Positions 35,208-44,895 of a stretch of DNA of 64,000 nt are shown here, one piece after another. The DNA comes from Pseudomonadota bacterium (lineage in GTDB: Bacteria; Pseudomonadota; Gammaproteobacteria; Burkholderiales; Burkholderiaceae_C), in contig JAKARB010000002.1 in NCBI GenBank assembly GCA_021819435.1, forward strand, positions 248,001-312,000, read 5' to 3'. Numbering within the stretch: the stretch's first letter is position 1; each line of letters starts with the position of its first letter. Both the position numbers and the translations under genes were made by a program. The notes beneath the pieces are model-generated. The model saw only the letters and a list, made by a program, of their open reading frames with translations. It searched no databases and was not told the origin of the DNA.

Positions 35208-36020
35208 TCAAGGTGCCTGATCAGGCTCGATGGACTCTGTGGCCGCTGCCTGCTGCGGGCTCTCAAAGCAATCGACCACGCTGAAGTACAGCGAAGCGTA
35301 GAAGCACGAGATCAGCCACAACACGCCCGCAAAAGTCAGCATGTTGGCCAGCGCGGGCACCGGAATGACCTGCTGCACCAGGCGGGTCAGCGCAGCCAGG
35401 CCGATCATGGCCACCAACCATGTGACGCCAAACACGACGAAGGCACCCAGGTTGCGCCAAGAAGCCACCGCGCTGAAGAACAGCGCCTTGCTGAGCGGCA
35501 GGCGTGCCCACAGCGAGAGTGCAGGGGTGTGCCAGAACAGCAAAGACACGGGCCAGGTCAGGCCCACCCGCCAAGCCATGTCTTGCAGCACGCGCGGGTC
35601 GGCCATGACCTCGTCGGTGTCTTGGGCCTTCTCCAGCGCGTCGGCCAGGGCCTCGGCACCAGGGCCCAGCAATTGCGCGAGCAGCATCACCAGGAAGGTG
35701 GCCGCCACATAAGCTGCGCCGAGCCTCGCGAACGCAGCACGCGGGCTGTCAGGCGCGCGCACGGCTTCGATCAGCACCCCGGGCGTGAGGCGCTCCTTGA
35801 GCATCACGCGGCGGGTCGCCAGCATGAAGCCCATCCAGGCCAACGGCATCAGGCCGACGACCAGCAACGGACCCACAAACGGGAAGCCCGCCATGAGCAG
35901 CGCTCCGGCGATCACCATGCCGACCAAGCCGGCGTAGCCCATGGGCTGGCGCGCACAGACCTGCCAGCCTTGGCGAGCCCAGGCGAAGCCTTGGGAGGGG
36001 GGATTGATGCGCAGTTTCAT
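35208..36020 (-). CDS. BPSS1780-family membrane protein
   Basis: 270 residues, about six hydrophobic helices. Begins MKLRINPPSQGFAWARQGW, a motif typical of the BPSS1780 group (a short amphipathic start, then LFRKQPLG-like RQPMGYAG). No catalytic motif. Its start overlaps the thrB stop (ATGA-type, 36017-36020), so it is translated with thrB, an association repeated in Burkholderiales. Function unknown. Confidence 0.8.
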   Translation of the reverse strand: MKLRINPPSQGFAWARQGWQVCARQPMGYAGLVGMVIAGALLMAGFPFVGPLLVVGLMPLAWMGFMLATRRVMLKERLTPGVLIEAVRAPDSPRAAFARLGAAYVAATFLVMLLAQLLGPGAEALADALEKAQDTDEVMADPRVLQDMAWRVGLTWPVSLLFWHTPALSLWARLPLSKALFFSAVASWRNLGAFVVFGVTWLVAMIGLAALTRLVQQVIPVPALANMLTFAGVLWLISCFYASLYFSVVDCFESPQQAAATESIEPDQAP

Positions 36021-36982
36021 GCGGCAGGGCGTTGCCAGGACCAGGGGTGGTCGCGGCGCAAGTTGAGCACACGCTCGAAGTGCGCGGGGTCGTGGGGTTG
36101 GAGCATGGCTGCGTCGCGGGGCAGGTGGAAGTCCCACAGGCGCGACAGCCAAAAGCGCATGGCCGCTGAGCGCAGCAGCGCGGGCAGCAGGCGCAGCTCG
36201 ACCTCACTGAGGCGGCGCACGGCGTCGTAGGCTGCCACGAAGGCCTGAGCGCGGTCTTCATCGAGGGCGCCCGTGGCGAGGTCGATGCACCAGTCATTGA
36301 GGCACACGGCGATGTCGAAGCCGAAGGTGTCGCAACCCGCGAAGTAGAAGTCGAAGAAGCCCGACAGCCTGGGGCCATCGAACATCACGTTGTCGCGGAA
36401 CAGGTCGGCGTGAATGGGCCCTTGGGGCAAGGCGGCGTGGTCGGCGCTGGCGGCCAGCGTTTGCTGGAAGCGCAGCTCGGATTCGATCAGCTCGGTTTGC
36501 CCGGGCGTGAGGTAAGGCTTCACCACAGGCACCGTCTCCACCCACCACGCCAAGCCACGCAGGTTGGGTTGCCGCGCCGCGTAGTCCTGGCCCGCCAGGT
36601 GCATGCGCGCCAGCATGGCGCCGACCTGGGCGCAATCGCTCGCCTGGGGTGCCAGTTGGTTGCGACCCTTGAGCCGGGTCACCACGGCGGCTGGCTTACC
36701 TTGCAGCGTGTGCAGGATGCAGCCCTGCGCATCGGCCTGGGGCGCCGGCACGGGGATCCCGCGAGCAGCCAGGTGGCGCATCAGGTTCAGGTAGAAGGGC
36801 AGCTGCTCGTGGCTCAGTCGTTCGAACAAGGTCAGCACGTAGTCGCCACGCTCCGTGCTGACGAAGTAGTTGGTGTTTTCGATGCCGGAGTTGATGCCCT
36901 GCAACGACTGCAGGGTGCCCAGGTTCAGCTTGCTGAGCAGGCTGGCGGCTTCGTCTGACGTGACTTCGGTGAAAACGGCCAT
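36017..36982 (-). CDS. thrB: Homoserine kinase, type II (aminoglycoside-phosphotransferase-like)
   Basis: 321 residues. Phosphorylates homoserine for threonine synthesis. This is the APH-like ThrB found in Proteobacteria, not the GHMP type of E. coli. Motifs: GIENTNYFV, IHADLFRDNVMF (catalytic Asp with Asn) and SGFFDFYFAGCD (metal Asp). ATG 36980-36982. Operon with the downstream BPSS1780-family gene; 215 bp without a gene separate it from the divergent outer-membrane protein gene. Confidence 0.94.
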   Translation of the reverse strand: MAVFTEVTSDEAASLLSKLNLGTLQSLQGINSGIENTNYFVSTERGDYVLTLFERLSHEQLPFYLNLMRHLAARGIPVPAPQADAQGCILHTLQGKPAAVVTRLKGRNQLAPQASDCAQVGAMLARMHLAGQDYAARQPNLRGLAWWVETVPVVKPYLTPGQTELIESELRFQQTLAASADHAALPQGPIHADLFRDNVMFDGPRLSGFFDFYFAGCDTFGFDIAVCLNDWCIDLATGALDEDRAQAFVAAYDAVRRLSEVELRLLPALLRSAAMRFWLSRLWDFHLPRDAAMLQPHDPAHFERVLNLRRDHPWSWQRPAA

Positions 36983-37197
36983 GGGACGGGTGGGTTGGCG
37001 ACGGTGGAGCAGGGCCTTGGATCTGGGGGACGGGCCAGGGGGCTTTCGCGTAAACCCTCAGGGTTCCGGTCTGGCCAAGCCCGCGATTGTAGGAGTCCGT
37101 GTGGCAGACTCTCATCGATTCTGTCATCCCCGCCGCGTCAAAGCCCGCGGTGGGGGGCTCAGCCCTCCAAACCGATACCGAGGAAACACCTGTCATC

Positions 37198-37815
37198 ATG
37201 AACGCGACCGCTTTCCGCCTTTCTTCTTCCCTGGTTTCTGCCGCAGCGGCCGCGTTGCTGATGACGGCGGGTGTCTCTGCTCAGGCGCAGGAGCTCCAGC
37301 CCGTGTCCCCCCAATTGGGCATTTATGGCGGCGCCATTGCTGGCATCGGGGTCACCAATGGCCTGTGCACTGCGCCTTGCAGCAACAACACCTTCGCGGG
37401 CAAGATTTTCGGCGGCAAGCGTCTGACCCCTGGTCTGGCTGCCGAAGTGAACCTGCTCATGTTCGGTGAAACCGAGCGAGTCAATGACCAAGCTCACATC
37501 AATGCTGGCGGCACCGCCAAGGAAAAGGTGACCAGCCGCGCCCTCACCGTGGGCATCAACTGGGAAGTGGAGCTGATCCAGGACTTCACCAACCAGATCC
37601 GCGTGGGTTGGGCCTTCGTCGATCAGAAAAAGCGCATGTTGGGTGGCAACAATGTCGAGGTTCGTGCTGACCGCCGCCTCAACGCGCCTTACATCGGCGC
37701 AGGCATCGCCTTCCGCCTCACGCGCGACATCAAGCTGTTGTCTTCGGCTGATTTCGTGATCGACGGTCACGAAGGCATGTACTTGTTCGGTGTCGGTGCC
37801 AGCGCCGAGTTCTGA
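37198..37815 (+). CDS. Outer-membrane beta-barrel domain protein
   Basis: 205 residues. Signal peptide with cleavage after GVSAQA (about residue 29). The mature part has alternating strands and ends in SAEF, with Phe last as expected for BAM-assembled barrels. Strand-like segments: LGIYGGAIAGIGV, FAGKIFGGKRLTPGLAAEV, ALTVGINWEVELIQ, YIGAGIAFRLTRDI, YLFGVGASAEF, about eight in all. A pair of Cys (CTAPC) sits in the first outer loop. GAGGAA lies 12 bp before ATG 37198. Function unknown; an OmpA/OmpW-sized barrel. Confidence 0.75.
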   Translation: MNATAFRLSSSLVSAAAAALLMTAGVSAQAQELQPVSPQLGIYGGAIAGIGVTNGLCTAPCSNNTFAGKIFGGKRLTPGLAAEVNLLMFGETERVNDQAHINAGGTAKEKVTSRALTVGINWEVELIQDFTNQIRVGWAFVDQKKRMLGGNNVEVRADRRLNAPYIGAGIAFRLTRDIKLLSSADFVIDGHEGMYLFGVGASAEF

Positions 37816-37826
37816 CCTGAGCTGAT

Positions 37827-37848
37827 CCGGCGGGAGCCGGCCTTCCTT
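37827..37848 (+). terminator. Weak hairpin terminator after the outer-membrane protein gene
   Basis: CCGGC-GGGA-GCCGG followed by CCTTCCTTC begins 12 bp after the stop. The stem is short and the tail is only partly T, so efficiency is uncertain. Confidence 0.35.
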
Positions 37849-37894
37849 CGCCGTCTGCATCGCCACCACGGCGACAGGCGGCACAATCCGGGGC

Positions 37895-40795
37895 ATGAGT
37901 GCCCCGGATCCCATTTCGGCCCCTGAATCGGCCGCCCCCACGCTGTTGCTGATCGACGGCTCCAGCTACCTTTACCGCGCCTTCCACGCCATGCCCGACC
38001 TGCGCGGTCCGGACAACGTGCCCACGGGCGCCCTGCACGGCATGGTGAACATGCTGGGCTGGATCCGCGACCACATCCAGGCGGAACACGCCGTTTGTGT
38101 GTTCGACGCCAAGGGCCCCACTTTCCGCGACGAGCTGTACCCGGAGTACAAAGCCCACAGGCCGTCCATGCCGGATGACCTGCGCGCCCAGATCGAGCCC
38201 ATCCATGAAGTCGTCAAGCTGCTTGGCTGGCCCGTGCTGGAGGTCCCCGGCATCGAAGCCGATGACGCCATCGGCACCCTCGCCCGCGTGGCGGTGGCGT
38301 CAGGGCATCGCGTGGTCGTCTCCACCGGCGACAAGGACCTGGCCCAACTGGTCAACGACAAGGTCTCGCTGATCAACACCATGGCCAAGCCGCCCGAGGT
38401 GCTCGACGTGCCCGGTGTGCAGGCCAAGTTCGGCGTGCCGCCTGAGCGCATCATCGACTACCTGACCCTCGTCGGTGACGCGGTGGACAACGTGCCCGGT
38501 GTCGAGAAGGTCGGTCCCAAGACCGCCGTGAAATGGCTTTCCGAGCATGGCTCGCTAGAAGGCGTCATCGCGGCTGCGGACAGCATCAAGGGCGTGGCGG
38601 GCGAGAACCTGCGCAAGGCGCTGGACTGGTTGCCCATGGGCCGCCGCCTGATCACCGTGAAGCAGGATTGCGACCTCGCCGGCCACGTGCCCGATTGGCC
38701 TGGCCTCGATGCCCTGGCCATGAAGGCACCCGATCTGCCGGGGCTGCTCGACTTCTACACCCGCTATGGCTTCCGCACCGCGAAGGCGGAGGTGGTGCGC
38801 CTGTTGGGCAAGGCCGCGCCGGCCGAGCAGGGGGGCGCCGTGGGCCCCGCCGCGAAAAAGGGCAAGCCCAAGGCGGATCGTGCGACGAGTGACCTGTTCG
38901 GCGGCGAGGGGGACAACGCGGATGGCGGTGTCATCGGTGCAGTCCATGCCGACGCGCCGGACGGGCTTCATCAGGGTGCAACGACGCCACACGCTGGCTA
39001 CGAGACCATCCTTACCTGGGCCGACTTTGACCGCTGGCTGGCCCGCATCGAGGCCGCCGAACTCGTCGCCTTTGACACCGAGACCGATTCACTTGAATCC
39101 ATGCGCGCCCGCATCGTCGGCCTGTCGTTCAGCGACAAGGTGGGCGAAGCCTGCTACATCCCCCTGCGCCACGAGGGGCCCGACGCCCCTGAGCAGTTGC
39201 CGCTCGATGACGTGCTCGCGCGCCTGAAACCCTGGTTCGAAAACGAAAGCAGGCCCAAGCTGGGCCAGCACATCAAGTACGACACCCATGTGCTGGCCAA
39301 CCACGGCATCGCCATCCGCGGCTACCGGCACGACACCATGCTGGAGAGCTACGTGCTCGAAGCGCACCGCCGGCACAACCTGGGCGACCTGGCCTTGCGC
39401 TACACGGGCCGCAGCGGCCTGAGTTACGAAGACGTGGCCGGCAAGGGCGCGCAGCAGATCCCATTCGCGCAAGTGGCGCTCGACCGCGCCGCGCAGTACT
39501 CGTGCGAGGACAGCGACCTGACGCTGGCAGTGCACCAGGCCCTTTGGCCGCAGCTTGAGGCCGAGTCAGGCCTGAAGGACATCTACGAGCGCTTCGAGAT
39601 GCCCACCTCGCGTGTGCTGCAGCGCATTGAGCGCAACGGCGTGCTGATTGACAAGGCCTTGCTGCAGCAGCAGAGCCACGAGCTGGCCCAGCGCATCGTC
39701 GCGCTCGAGCAGGAGGCCTACGAACTCGCCGGCCAGCCCTTCAACCTCTCCTCGCCCAAGCAGCTCGGCGAGATCCTGTTCGTCAAGCAAGGCCTGCCGG
39801 TTGTCAAGAAGACGGCCACCGGCGCACCTTCCACCAACGAAGAGGTGCTGGAAAAGCTCGCCGAAGACCACCCGTTGCCCGCCCGCATCCTGGAGCACCG
39901 CAGCCTGGCCAAGCTCAAGTCCACCTACACGGACAAGCTGCCGCTGATGATCAACCCCGACACCGGCCGCGTGCACACCAACTACGCGCAGGCGGTGGCC
40001 GTGACCGGGCGCCTCGCCAGCAACGATCCGAACCTGCAGAACATCCCCGTGCGCACCGCCGAAGGTCGCCGCATCCGCGAGGCCTTCATCGCACCGCCGG
40101 GCCACGTCATCGTCAGCGCCGACTATTCGCAGATCGAGCTGCGCATCATGGCCCACATCTCGCAAGACGAGAACCTGCTGCGCGCCTTTGCCGATGGCAT
40201 GGACGTGCACAAGGCCACCGCCAGCGAGGTCTTCGGTGTGCCGGTGGACGAGGTCTCCAGCGAGCAGCGCCGCTACGCCAAGGTCATCAACTTCGGCCTG
40301 ATCTACGGCATGAGCGGCTTCGGCCTGGCCCAGAACCTCGGCATCGAGCGCAGCGCGGCCAACGCCTACATCGAGCGCTACTTCCACCGTTTCGCCGGCG
40401 TCAAGCGCTACATGGACGACACCCGCGCGCAGGCCAAGGAAAAGGGCTACGTCGAAACGGTCTTCGGCCGGCGCCTGTGGCTGCCCGAGATCAACAGCCC
40501 AAACGGCCCGAGCCGCGCTGGCGCCGAGCGTGCGGCCATCAACGCCCCCATGCAAGGCACGGCGGCCGACCTCATCAAGCTGGCCATGGTGGCCGTGCAG
40601 GACGCGCTCGATGCCGAGGGGTGTGCGTCCAAGCTGATCATGCAGGTGCACGATGAACTCGTGCTGGAGGTGCCCGAAGCCGAGCTCGATTGGGCCCGGG
40701 CTGAGGTGCCGCGCCTGATGGCCTCGGTGGCCACCTTGCGCGTGCCTTTGCTCGCCGAGGTGGGCGCCGGGCCGAACTGGGAGGCGGCGCACTGA
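37895..40795 (+). CDS. polA: DNA polymerase I
   Basis: 966 residues. 5'-3' exonuclease domain (about 10-300; LLIDGSSYLYRAFHA, YKAHRPSMPDDLR, GDAVDNVPGVEKVGPKTA), a charged linker, a proofreading exonuclease with intact acidic residues (AFDTETDSLES, KYDTHVLANHG, SCEDSDLTLAVH), and the polymerase with motif A VSADYSQIELR, motif B RRYAKVINFGLIYG and motif C MQVHDELVLE. Slightly longer than E. coli Pol I (928) because of the 60-residue low-complexity linker near 300-360. Confidence 0.97.
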   Translation: MSAPDPISAPESAAPTLLLIDGSSYLYRAFHAMPDLRGPDNVPTGALHGMVNMLGWIRDHIQAEHAVCVFDAKGPTFRDELYPEYKAHRPSMPDDLRAQIEPIHEVVKLLGWPVLEVPGIEADDAIGTLARVAVASGHRVVVSTGDKDLAQLVNDKVSLINTMAKPPEVLDVPGVQAKFGVPPERIIDYLTLVGDAVDNVPGVEKVGPKTAVKWLSEHGSLEGVIAAADSIKGVAGENLRKALDWLPMGRRLITVKQDCDLAGHVPDWPGLDALAMKAPDLPGLLDFYTRYGFRTAKAEVVRLLGKAAPAEQGGAVGPAAKKGKPKADRATSDLFGGEGDNADGGVIGAVHADAPDGLHQGATTPHAGYETILTWADFDRWLARIEAAELVAFDTETDSLESMRARIVGLSFSDKVGEACYIPLRHEGPDAPEQLPLDDVLARLKPWFENESRPKLGQHIKYDTHVLANHGIAIRGYRHDTMLESYVLEAHRRHNLGDLALRYTGRSGLSYEDVAGKGAQQIPFAQVALDRAAQYSCEDSDLTLAVHQALWPQLEAESGLKDIYERFEMPTSRVLQRIERNGVLIDKALLQQQSHELAQRIVALEQEAYELAGQPFNLSSPKQLGEILFVKQGLPVVKKTATGAPSTNEEVLEKLAEDHPLPARILEHRSLAKLKSTYTDKLPLMINPDTGRVHTNYAQAVAVTGRLASNDPNLQNIPVRTAEGRRIREAFIAPPGHVIVSADYSQIELRIMAHISQDENLLRAFADGMDVHKATASEVFGVPVDEVSSEQRRYAKVINFGLIYGMSGFGLAQNLGIERSAANAYIERYFHRFAGVKRYMDDTRAQAKEKGYVETVFGRRLWLPEINSPNGPSRAGAERAAINAPMQGTAADLIKLAMVAVQDALDAEGCASKLIMQVHDELVLEVPEAELDWARAEVPRLMASVATLRVPLLAEVGAGPNWEAAH

Positions 40796-40887
40796 GGTGC
40801 CTCCCAGGCCCGCTCTGCGGGTCTCCCCGGGGGCGGCGCGCATGGCCTGTGCCGATGCCTGTCGCGAGTTCCAGCATGAGCCGAATG

Positions 40888-40905
40888 GCGTCACGAAACT
40901 GTCAT
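40888..40905 (+). promoter_or_regulatory. Candidate Pho box upstream of ppk1
   Basis: GCGTCAC-GAAA-CTGTCAT: two 7-base halves spaced 11 bases apart, the PhoB pattern (CTGTCAT-N4-CTGTCAY). The second half is exact, the first matches at five of seven. Located 65 bp before the ppk1 start, a suitable place for activation under phosphate limitation. Confidence 0.55.
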
Positions 40906-40969
40906 CAAGATGAGGGGCTGACTCCTCTAAACTGAAGACACCGGCGTTTGTGTGCCGGCTCTTCAGTGC

Positions 40970-43045
40970 ATGAAAAACACCGTTCTCCGCCCGGTTCCTC
41001 CTCCCTCCCACATCAAGCTCCTGGCCCGTGAGCAGGCCATCCTGGAATTCAACCGGCGCGTGCTGGCCCAGGCCCAGCGCGAAGACGTGCCGCTCATCGA
41101 GCGGTTGCGCTACATCTGCATCGTTTCGTCCAACCTGGATGAATTCTTCGAGGTGCGTTACGCCGACGTGATGGAGGCCTCGCGCACCCCGGGCACCGGC
41201 ATCACCCCGGCCTACATCCACGAGGTGGCGCGCGAATGCCACGGCCTGGTCGAAGAGCAGTACCAGATCTTCAACGAGGTGGTCACGCCAGCCTTGCGCG
41301 AGGCAGGCATCCACATCCTCAACCACGCCGACCGCAACGCCGACCAGCGCGAGTGGGTGGCTGATTTCTTCCGCCGGCAGGTGCGCCCGCTGCTGGTGCC
41401 CATCGGGCTCGACCCTTCGCACCCCTTCCCGCAGGTCGCCAACAAGACGCTGAACTTCATCGTGCGCCTGGGCGGCACCGACGCTTTCGGTGGCGACAAC
41501 GACATCGCCATCGTGCGCATCCCGCGCGTGCTGCCGCGCGTCATTGCGCTGCCCGCATCGCTGATGGAGCCGGGTCACCAGGGTTTCGTGCTGCTGTCCA
41601 GCGTGATCCGCGCGCACCTGGATGAGCTTTTCCCCGGTCGCGAGATCAAGGCCTTCTCGCAGTTCCGCCTCACCCGCGACTCGGACATCGACGTCGACGA
41701 AGACGATGTCACCGACCTGCGCCAGGCGCTGCGCTCGAAGATGAGCACGCGCCAGTTCGGTCAGGCGGTGCGCCTGGAGGTTGTGCGCTCCTGCCCGCCC
41801 GACCTGTCCGACTTCCTGCTCGAACAGTTCGGCCTGGCGCCGCAGGCGCTCTACCAGGTCAACGGCCCCGTCAACCTGGTGCGCCTGACCCAGCTCATCG
41901 ATCAGGCCGACGCCGACGAACTGCGCTTCGAACCCTACGAGCCGAGCTGGCCGGTAGATCTGCCTCGCGAGGGCCTGTTCGAGCACCTGCGCTCGCACGA
42001 TTGCCTGATGCATCACCCCTTCCAGAGCTTCGATGCCGTCGTGCAGTTCCTGCGCGAGGCGGTGGAAGACCCGGACGTGCTGGCCATCAAGCAGACCATC
42101 TACCGCACCGGCAGCGAGTCGGTGCTGATGGAGTTGCTGCTCGAAGCCGTGCGCCGAGGCAAGGAAGTGCTGGCCGTGGTGGAACTCAAGGCCCGCTTCG
42201 ACGAAGAGGCCAACATCAACTGGGCCGAGCGCCTCGAAGCCCTGGGCGCTCAGGTGGTCTACGGCATCGTGGGCCTCAAGACCCACGCCAAGATGATGCT
42301 GGTCACGCGCCGCGAGGGCAGCCGCCTGCGTCGCTATGCACACATTTCCACCGGCAACTACAACCCACGCACCTCGCGCCTCTACACCGATGTGGGCGTG
42401 CTTACCAGCCAGCCTGACCTGACGGCCGACGTCGACCGCGTGTTCCAGCAGCTCTCCAGCCTGACGCAGATGAAGTCGACCCGGCTGCTGCAGCTCTCGC
42501 CCTTCAGCCTGCAGGACCACATGGTGCGCCTCATCGCTCGTTGCGCGGATGCGGCGCGGGCTGGCCAGCAGGCGCGCATCGTCGTCAAGTGCAATGCGCT
42601 CACCGACGAACCCTTGGTCAGGGCCCTGATCGACGCGGGCGAGGCCGGGGTGGACATCGACCTCGTCATCCGTGGTGCCTGCATCCTGCCGCCGGGCCTG
42701 CCCGGGCTGACCGACCGCATCCGCGTGCGGTCGGTGGTGGGGCGCATGCTGGAACACACCCGGGTGCTGTACTTCCGCTGGGGCGACGCCGACTACGAAG
42801 AGGCTTTGTACCTGTCGAGCGCCGACTGGATGAACCGCAACATGACGCGACGCATCGAGGTGGCCTGGCCGGTGCGCGACCCGGCCTTGCGCCAGCGCGT
42901 GATCGACGAATGCCTGGTGCCCTACCTGCGCGATGGCATCGACGCCTGGCAGCAGCTATCCGATGGCCGTTACGAGCGCATCCACCGCCCGGACGGCCAC
43001 AGCGCGCAGCGGGCCCTGATGGCGCGCTACCAGGCGCAGGACTGA
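40970..43045 (+). CDS. ppk1: Polyphosphate kinase 1
   Basis: 691 residues from ATG 40970; a GTG at 40952 is in frame, and neither has a strong ribosome site. Reversibly polymerises the terminal phosphate of ATP into polyphosphate. Order: N-terminal domain (LLAREQAILEFNRRVLAQA), head domain, then two phospholipase-D-like domains with the autophosphorylated His in LKTHAKMMLVTRR and GNYNPRTSRLYTD. The Pho box upstream suggests phosphate control. Followed after 33 bp by sixA. Confidence 0.96.
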   Translation: MKNTVLRPVPPPSHIKLLAREQAILEFNRRVLAQAQREDVPLIERLRYICIVSSNLDEFFEVRYADVMEASRTPGTGITPAYIHEVARECHGLVEEQYQIFNEVVTPALREAGIHILNHADRNADQREWVADFFRRQVRPLLVPIGLDPSHPFPQVANKTLNFIVRLGGTDAFGGDNDIAIVRIPRVLPRVIALPASLMEPGHQGFVLLSSVIRAHLDELFPGREIKAFSQFRLTRDSDIDVDEDDVTDLRQALRSKMSTRQFGQAVRLEVVRSCPPDLSDFLLEQFGLAPQALYQVNGPVNLVRLTQLIDQADADELRFEPYEPSWPVDLPREGLFEHLRSHDCLMHHPFQSFDAVVQFLREAVEDPDVLAIKQTIYRTGSESVLMELLLEAVRRGKEVLAVVELKARFDEEANINWAERLEALGAQVVYGIVGLKTHAKMMLVTRREGSRLRRYAHISTGNYNPRTSRLYTDVGVLTSQPDLTADVDRVFQQLSSLTQMKSTRLLQLSPFSLQDHMVRLIARCADAARAGQQARIVVKCNALTDEPLVRALIDAGEAGVDIDLVIRGACILPPGLPGLTDRIRVRSVVGRMLEHTRVLYFRWGDADYEEALYLSSADWMNRNMTRRIEVAWPVRDPALRQRVIDECLVPYLRDGIDAWQQLSDGRYERIHRPDGHSAQRALMARYQAQD

Positions 43046-43078
43046 TTCGCAAACCCACGCAGGCAGAGGAGTGGCGAC

Positions 43079-43561
43079 ATGGACCTGATCTTGTGGCGCC
43101 ACGCCCAGGCGGTGATGCTGGAAGAGGCGCAGGGCACTGCCTTCGACCTGCCGCGTGACCTGGCTCGAGCACTGACCCCCAAGGGTGAGCGCCAGGCCGC
43201 GCGCATGGCCGAATGGCTCAATCAGCGCCTGCCGGACACCACCCGCATCCTGGCCAGCCCGGCGCGGCGCACCCAGCAGACGGCCGAGGCCCTGGGGCGG
43301 CGCTTTCGCACGGTCGATTCGATCAACCCCCTGGCCAGCGTTGACGACCTGCTGGTGGCTGCCCGCTGGCCCGACGCCCGCGAGCCGGTGCTCATCGTGG
43401 GGCACCAACCCACGCTGGGCCTGCTGGCCGCGCGCCTGCTCACCGGGCAGGACGCGCCCTGGTCGGTGCGCAAGGGCGCGGTGTGGTGGCTGCGGTCTCG
43501 CGAGCGGGAGGGCGATCAGCAGGTGGTGCTGCACGCGGTGGTGCCGCCGGACCTGGTCTGA
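43079..43561 (+). CDS. sixA: SixA-type phosphohistidine phosphatase
   Basis: 160 residues of the histidine phosphatase superfamily without the extra domain of mutases. Catalytic RHA in ILWRHAQAV at residues 7-9, and the second His in VLIVGHQPTLG. SixA removes phosphate from His in phosphorelay or PTS proteins. AGAGGAG precedes the ATG. Next to ppk1, so perhaps co-expressed; the substrate is not evident. Confidence 0.88.
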   Translation: MDLILWRHAQAVMLEEAQGTAFDLPRDLARALTPKGERQAARMAEWLNQRLPDTTRILASPARRTQQTAEALGRRFRTVDSINPLASVDDLLVAARWPDAREPVLIVGHQPTLGLLAARLLTGQDAPWSVRKGAVWWLRSREREGDQQVVLHAVVPPDLV

Positions 43562-43605
43562 CCCCGCGCCCGACCCGGACCCGATCTCCGGGGATAATCC
43601 CGGGC

Positions 43606-44127
43606 ATGAATGCCCCCGAGACCCACTCGACGGCCACCAGCCTGCAGGCAGCGGTGCTCCCACCCGGGGTGCCGTGCCACCACCGTCACCCGGTGCGCAT
43701 CTACTGGGAAGACACCGACGCCGGTGGCATCGTGTTTTACGGCAACTACCTGAAGTTCATGGAGCGCGCCCGCACCGAGTGGCTGCGCACCCTGGGCTTC
43801 GACCAAGAAGGCCTGCGCAGCGGGGGCGAGGGCATGTTCGTCGTGGCGGAAACCTCGCTGCGTTACCTGCAGCCCGCTCGCTTGGACGACGTGCTCACCG
43901 TCACCGTGGCCCTGGTGGAACGCGGCCGGGCCTCGGTGGTGTTCCAGCAGCAGGTCTGGCGCGGCGATACCCTGCTCAACGAAGGCCGCATCCGCATCGG
44001 CTGGGTGCAGACCGTGCCTGGCGACGCGCCCGGTGCCGAACCCCGGCTGAAGACCGGCCGCATCCCCCAGCGCATCCTGGACCGCCTGCCCGACGCCTTG
44101 CCCCAGGCGGTTCCCCCGCAAGATTGA
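43606..44127 (+). CDS. ybgC: Acyl-CoA thioesterase YbgC (Tol-Pal associated)
   Basis: 173 residues of the 4HBT hot-dog fold. Signature RIYWEDTDAGGIVFYGNYLKFMERAR (cited in part: EDTDAGGIVFY) carries the catalytic Asp. YbgC is the usual first gene of the tol cluster and interacts with phospholipid-synthesis enzymes. ATG 43606 is preferred; the longer frame enters sixA. tolQ follows after 15 bp. Confidence 0.92.
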   Translation: MNAPETHSTATSLQAAVLPPGVPCHHRHPVRIYWEDTDAGGIVFYGNYLKFMERARTEWLRTLGFDQEGLRSGGEGMFVVAETSLRYLQPARLDDVLTVTVALVERGRASVVFQQQVWRGDTLLNEGRIRIGWVQTVPGDAPGAEPRLKTGRIPQRILDRLPDALPQAVPPQD

Positions 44128-44142
44128 AGGAGACCTCATCCC

Positions 44143-44883
44143 ATGAACCAAGACCTGTCCATCCTCCACCTGGTGCTCGAAGCCAGCGTGGTCGTGCAGA
44201 TCGTGATGGCCATCCTGCTGGGCGTGTCGCTGGCGAGCTGGAGCGTGATCTTCGGCAAGGTGATCGGCTTGAAGCGCATCCGCCAGGACAACGAAAGCTT
44301 TGACCAGGCCTTCTGGGCTGGCCGCACCCTGCAGGAGCTTTTCCAGGACGCCAGCCGCGAAGGCGGCCCGGCATCGCCGCAAGAGCGCATCTTCGCCGCA
44401 GGCATGCGCGAGTTCATGAAGCAGCGCGAGCGCCGCGTCACCGATGTGCACACCCTGCTAGATGGCGCCCGCCGCGCCATGCGCGCCAGCTACCAGCGCG
44501 AGATGGACGTGATCGAGGCCCGCCTCGACTTCCTCGGTTCGGTCGGCTCGGTCTCGCCCTACATCGGCCTGTTTGGCACCGTCTGGGGCATCATGCACGC
44601 CTTCACCGGCCTGTCGAACATGCAGCAGGTCACCCTGGCCACGGTTGCCCCCGGCATCGCCGAAGCGCTGGTCGCCACGGCGATTGGCCTGTTCGCCGCC
44701 ATCCCGGCGGTGCTGGCCTACAACCGATTCGCCCGCGACATCGACCGCATCGCCATCCAGATGGAGTCCTTCATGGAGGAGTTCTCCAACATCCTGGCGC
44801 GCAACGCGGCCCCGTTGGCGGCAGCGCAGGCGGCTCAGCCCGCGGTGCCCGGTGGCCTGGCGGGCGCCCAACAGGTTCGCTGA
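44143..44883 (+). CDS. tolQ: TolQ, Tol-Pal proton channel subunit
   Basis: 246 residues, three membrane helices (about 17-39, 140-162, 175-198). Family core LGSVGSVSPYIGLFGTVWGIM and GIAEALVATAIGLFAAIPAVLAYN seen in part. Forms the inner-membrane motor with TolR that energises TolA for outer-membrane constriction at division. AAGGAG before the ATG. Distinct from the exbB copy at 10.8 kb. Confidence 0.94.
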   Translation: MNQDLSILHLVLEASVVVQIVMAILLGVSLASWSVIFGKVIGLKRIRQDNESFDQAFWAGRTLQELFQDASREGGPASPQERIFAAGMREFMKQRERRVTDVHTLLDGARRAMRASYQREMDVIEARLDFLGSVGSVSPYIGLFGTVWGIMHAFTGLSNMQQVTLATVAPGIAEALVATAIGLFAAIPAVLAYNRFARDIDRIAIQMESFMEEFSNILARNAAPLAAAQAAQPAVPGGLAGAQQVR

Positions 44884-44895
44884 GGAGCCCAACCC

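Noticed and set aside
39566-42757. 1063-codon open frame antisense to polA and ppk1
   Set aside because: Same antisense effect; crosses two well-supported genes and has no recognisable domain.
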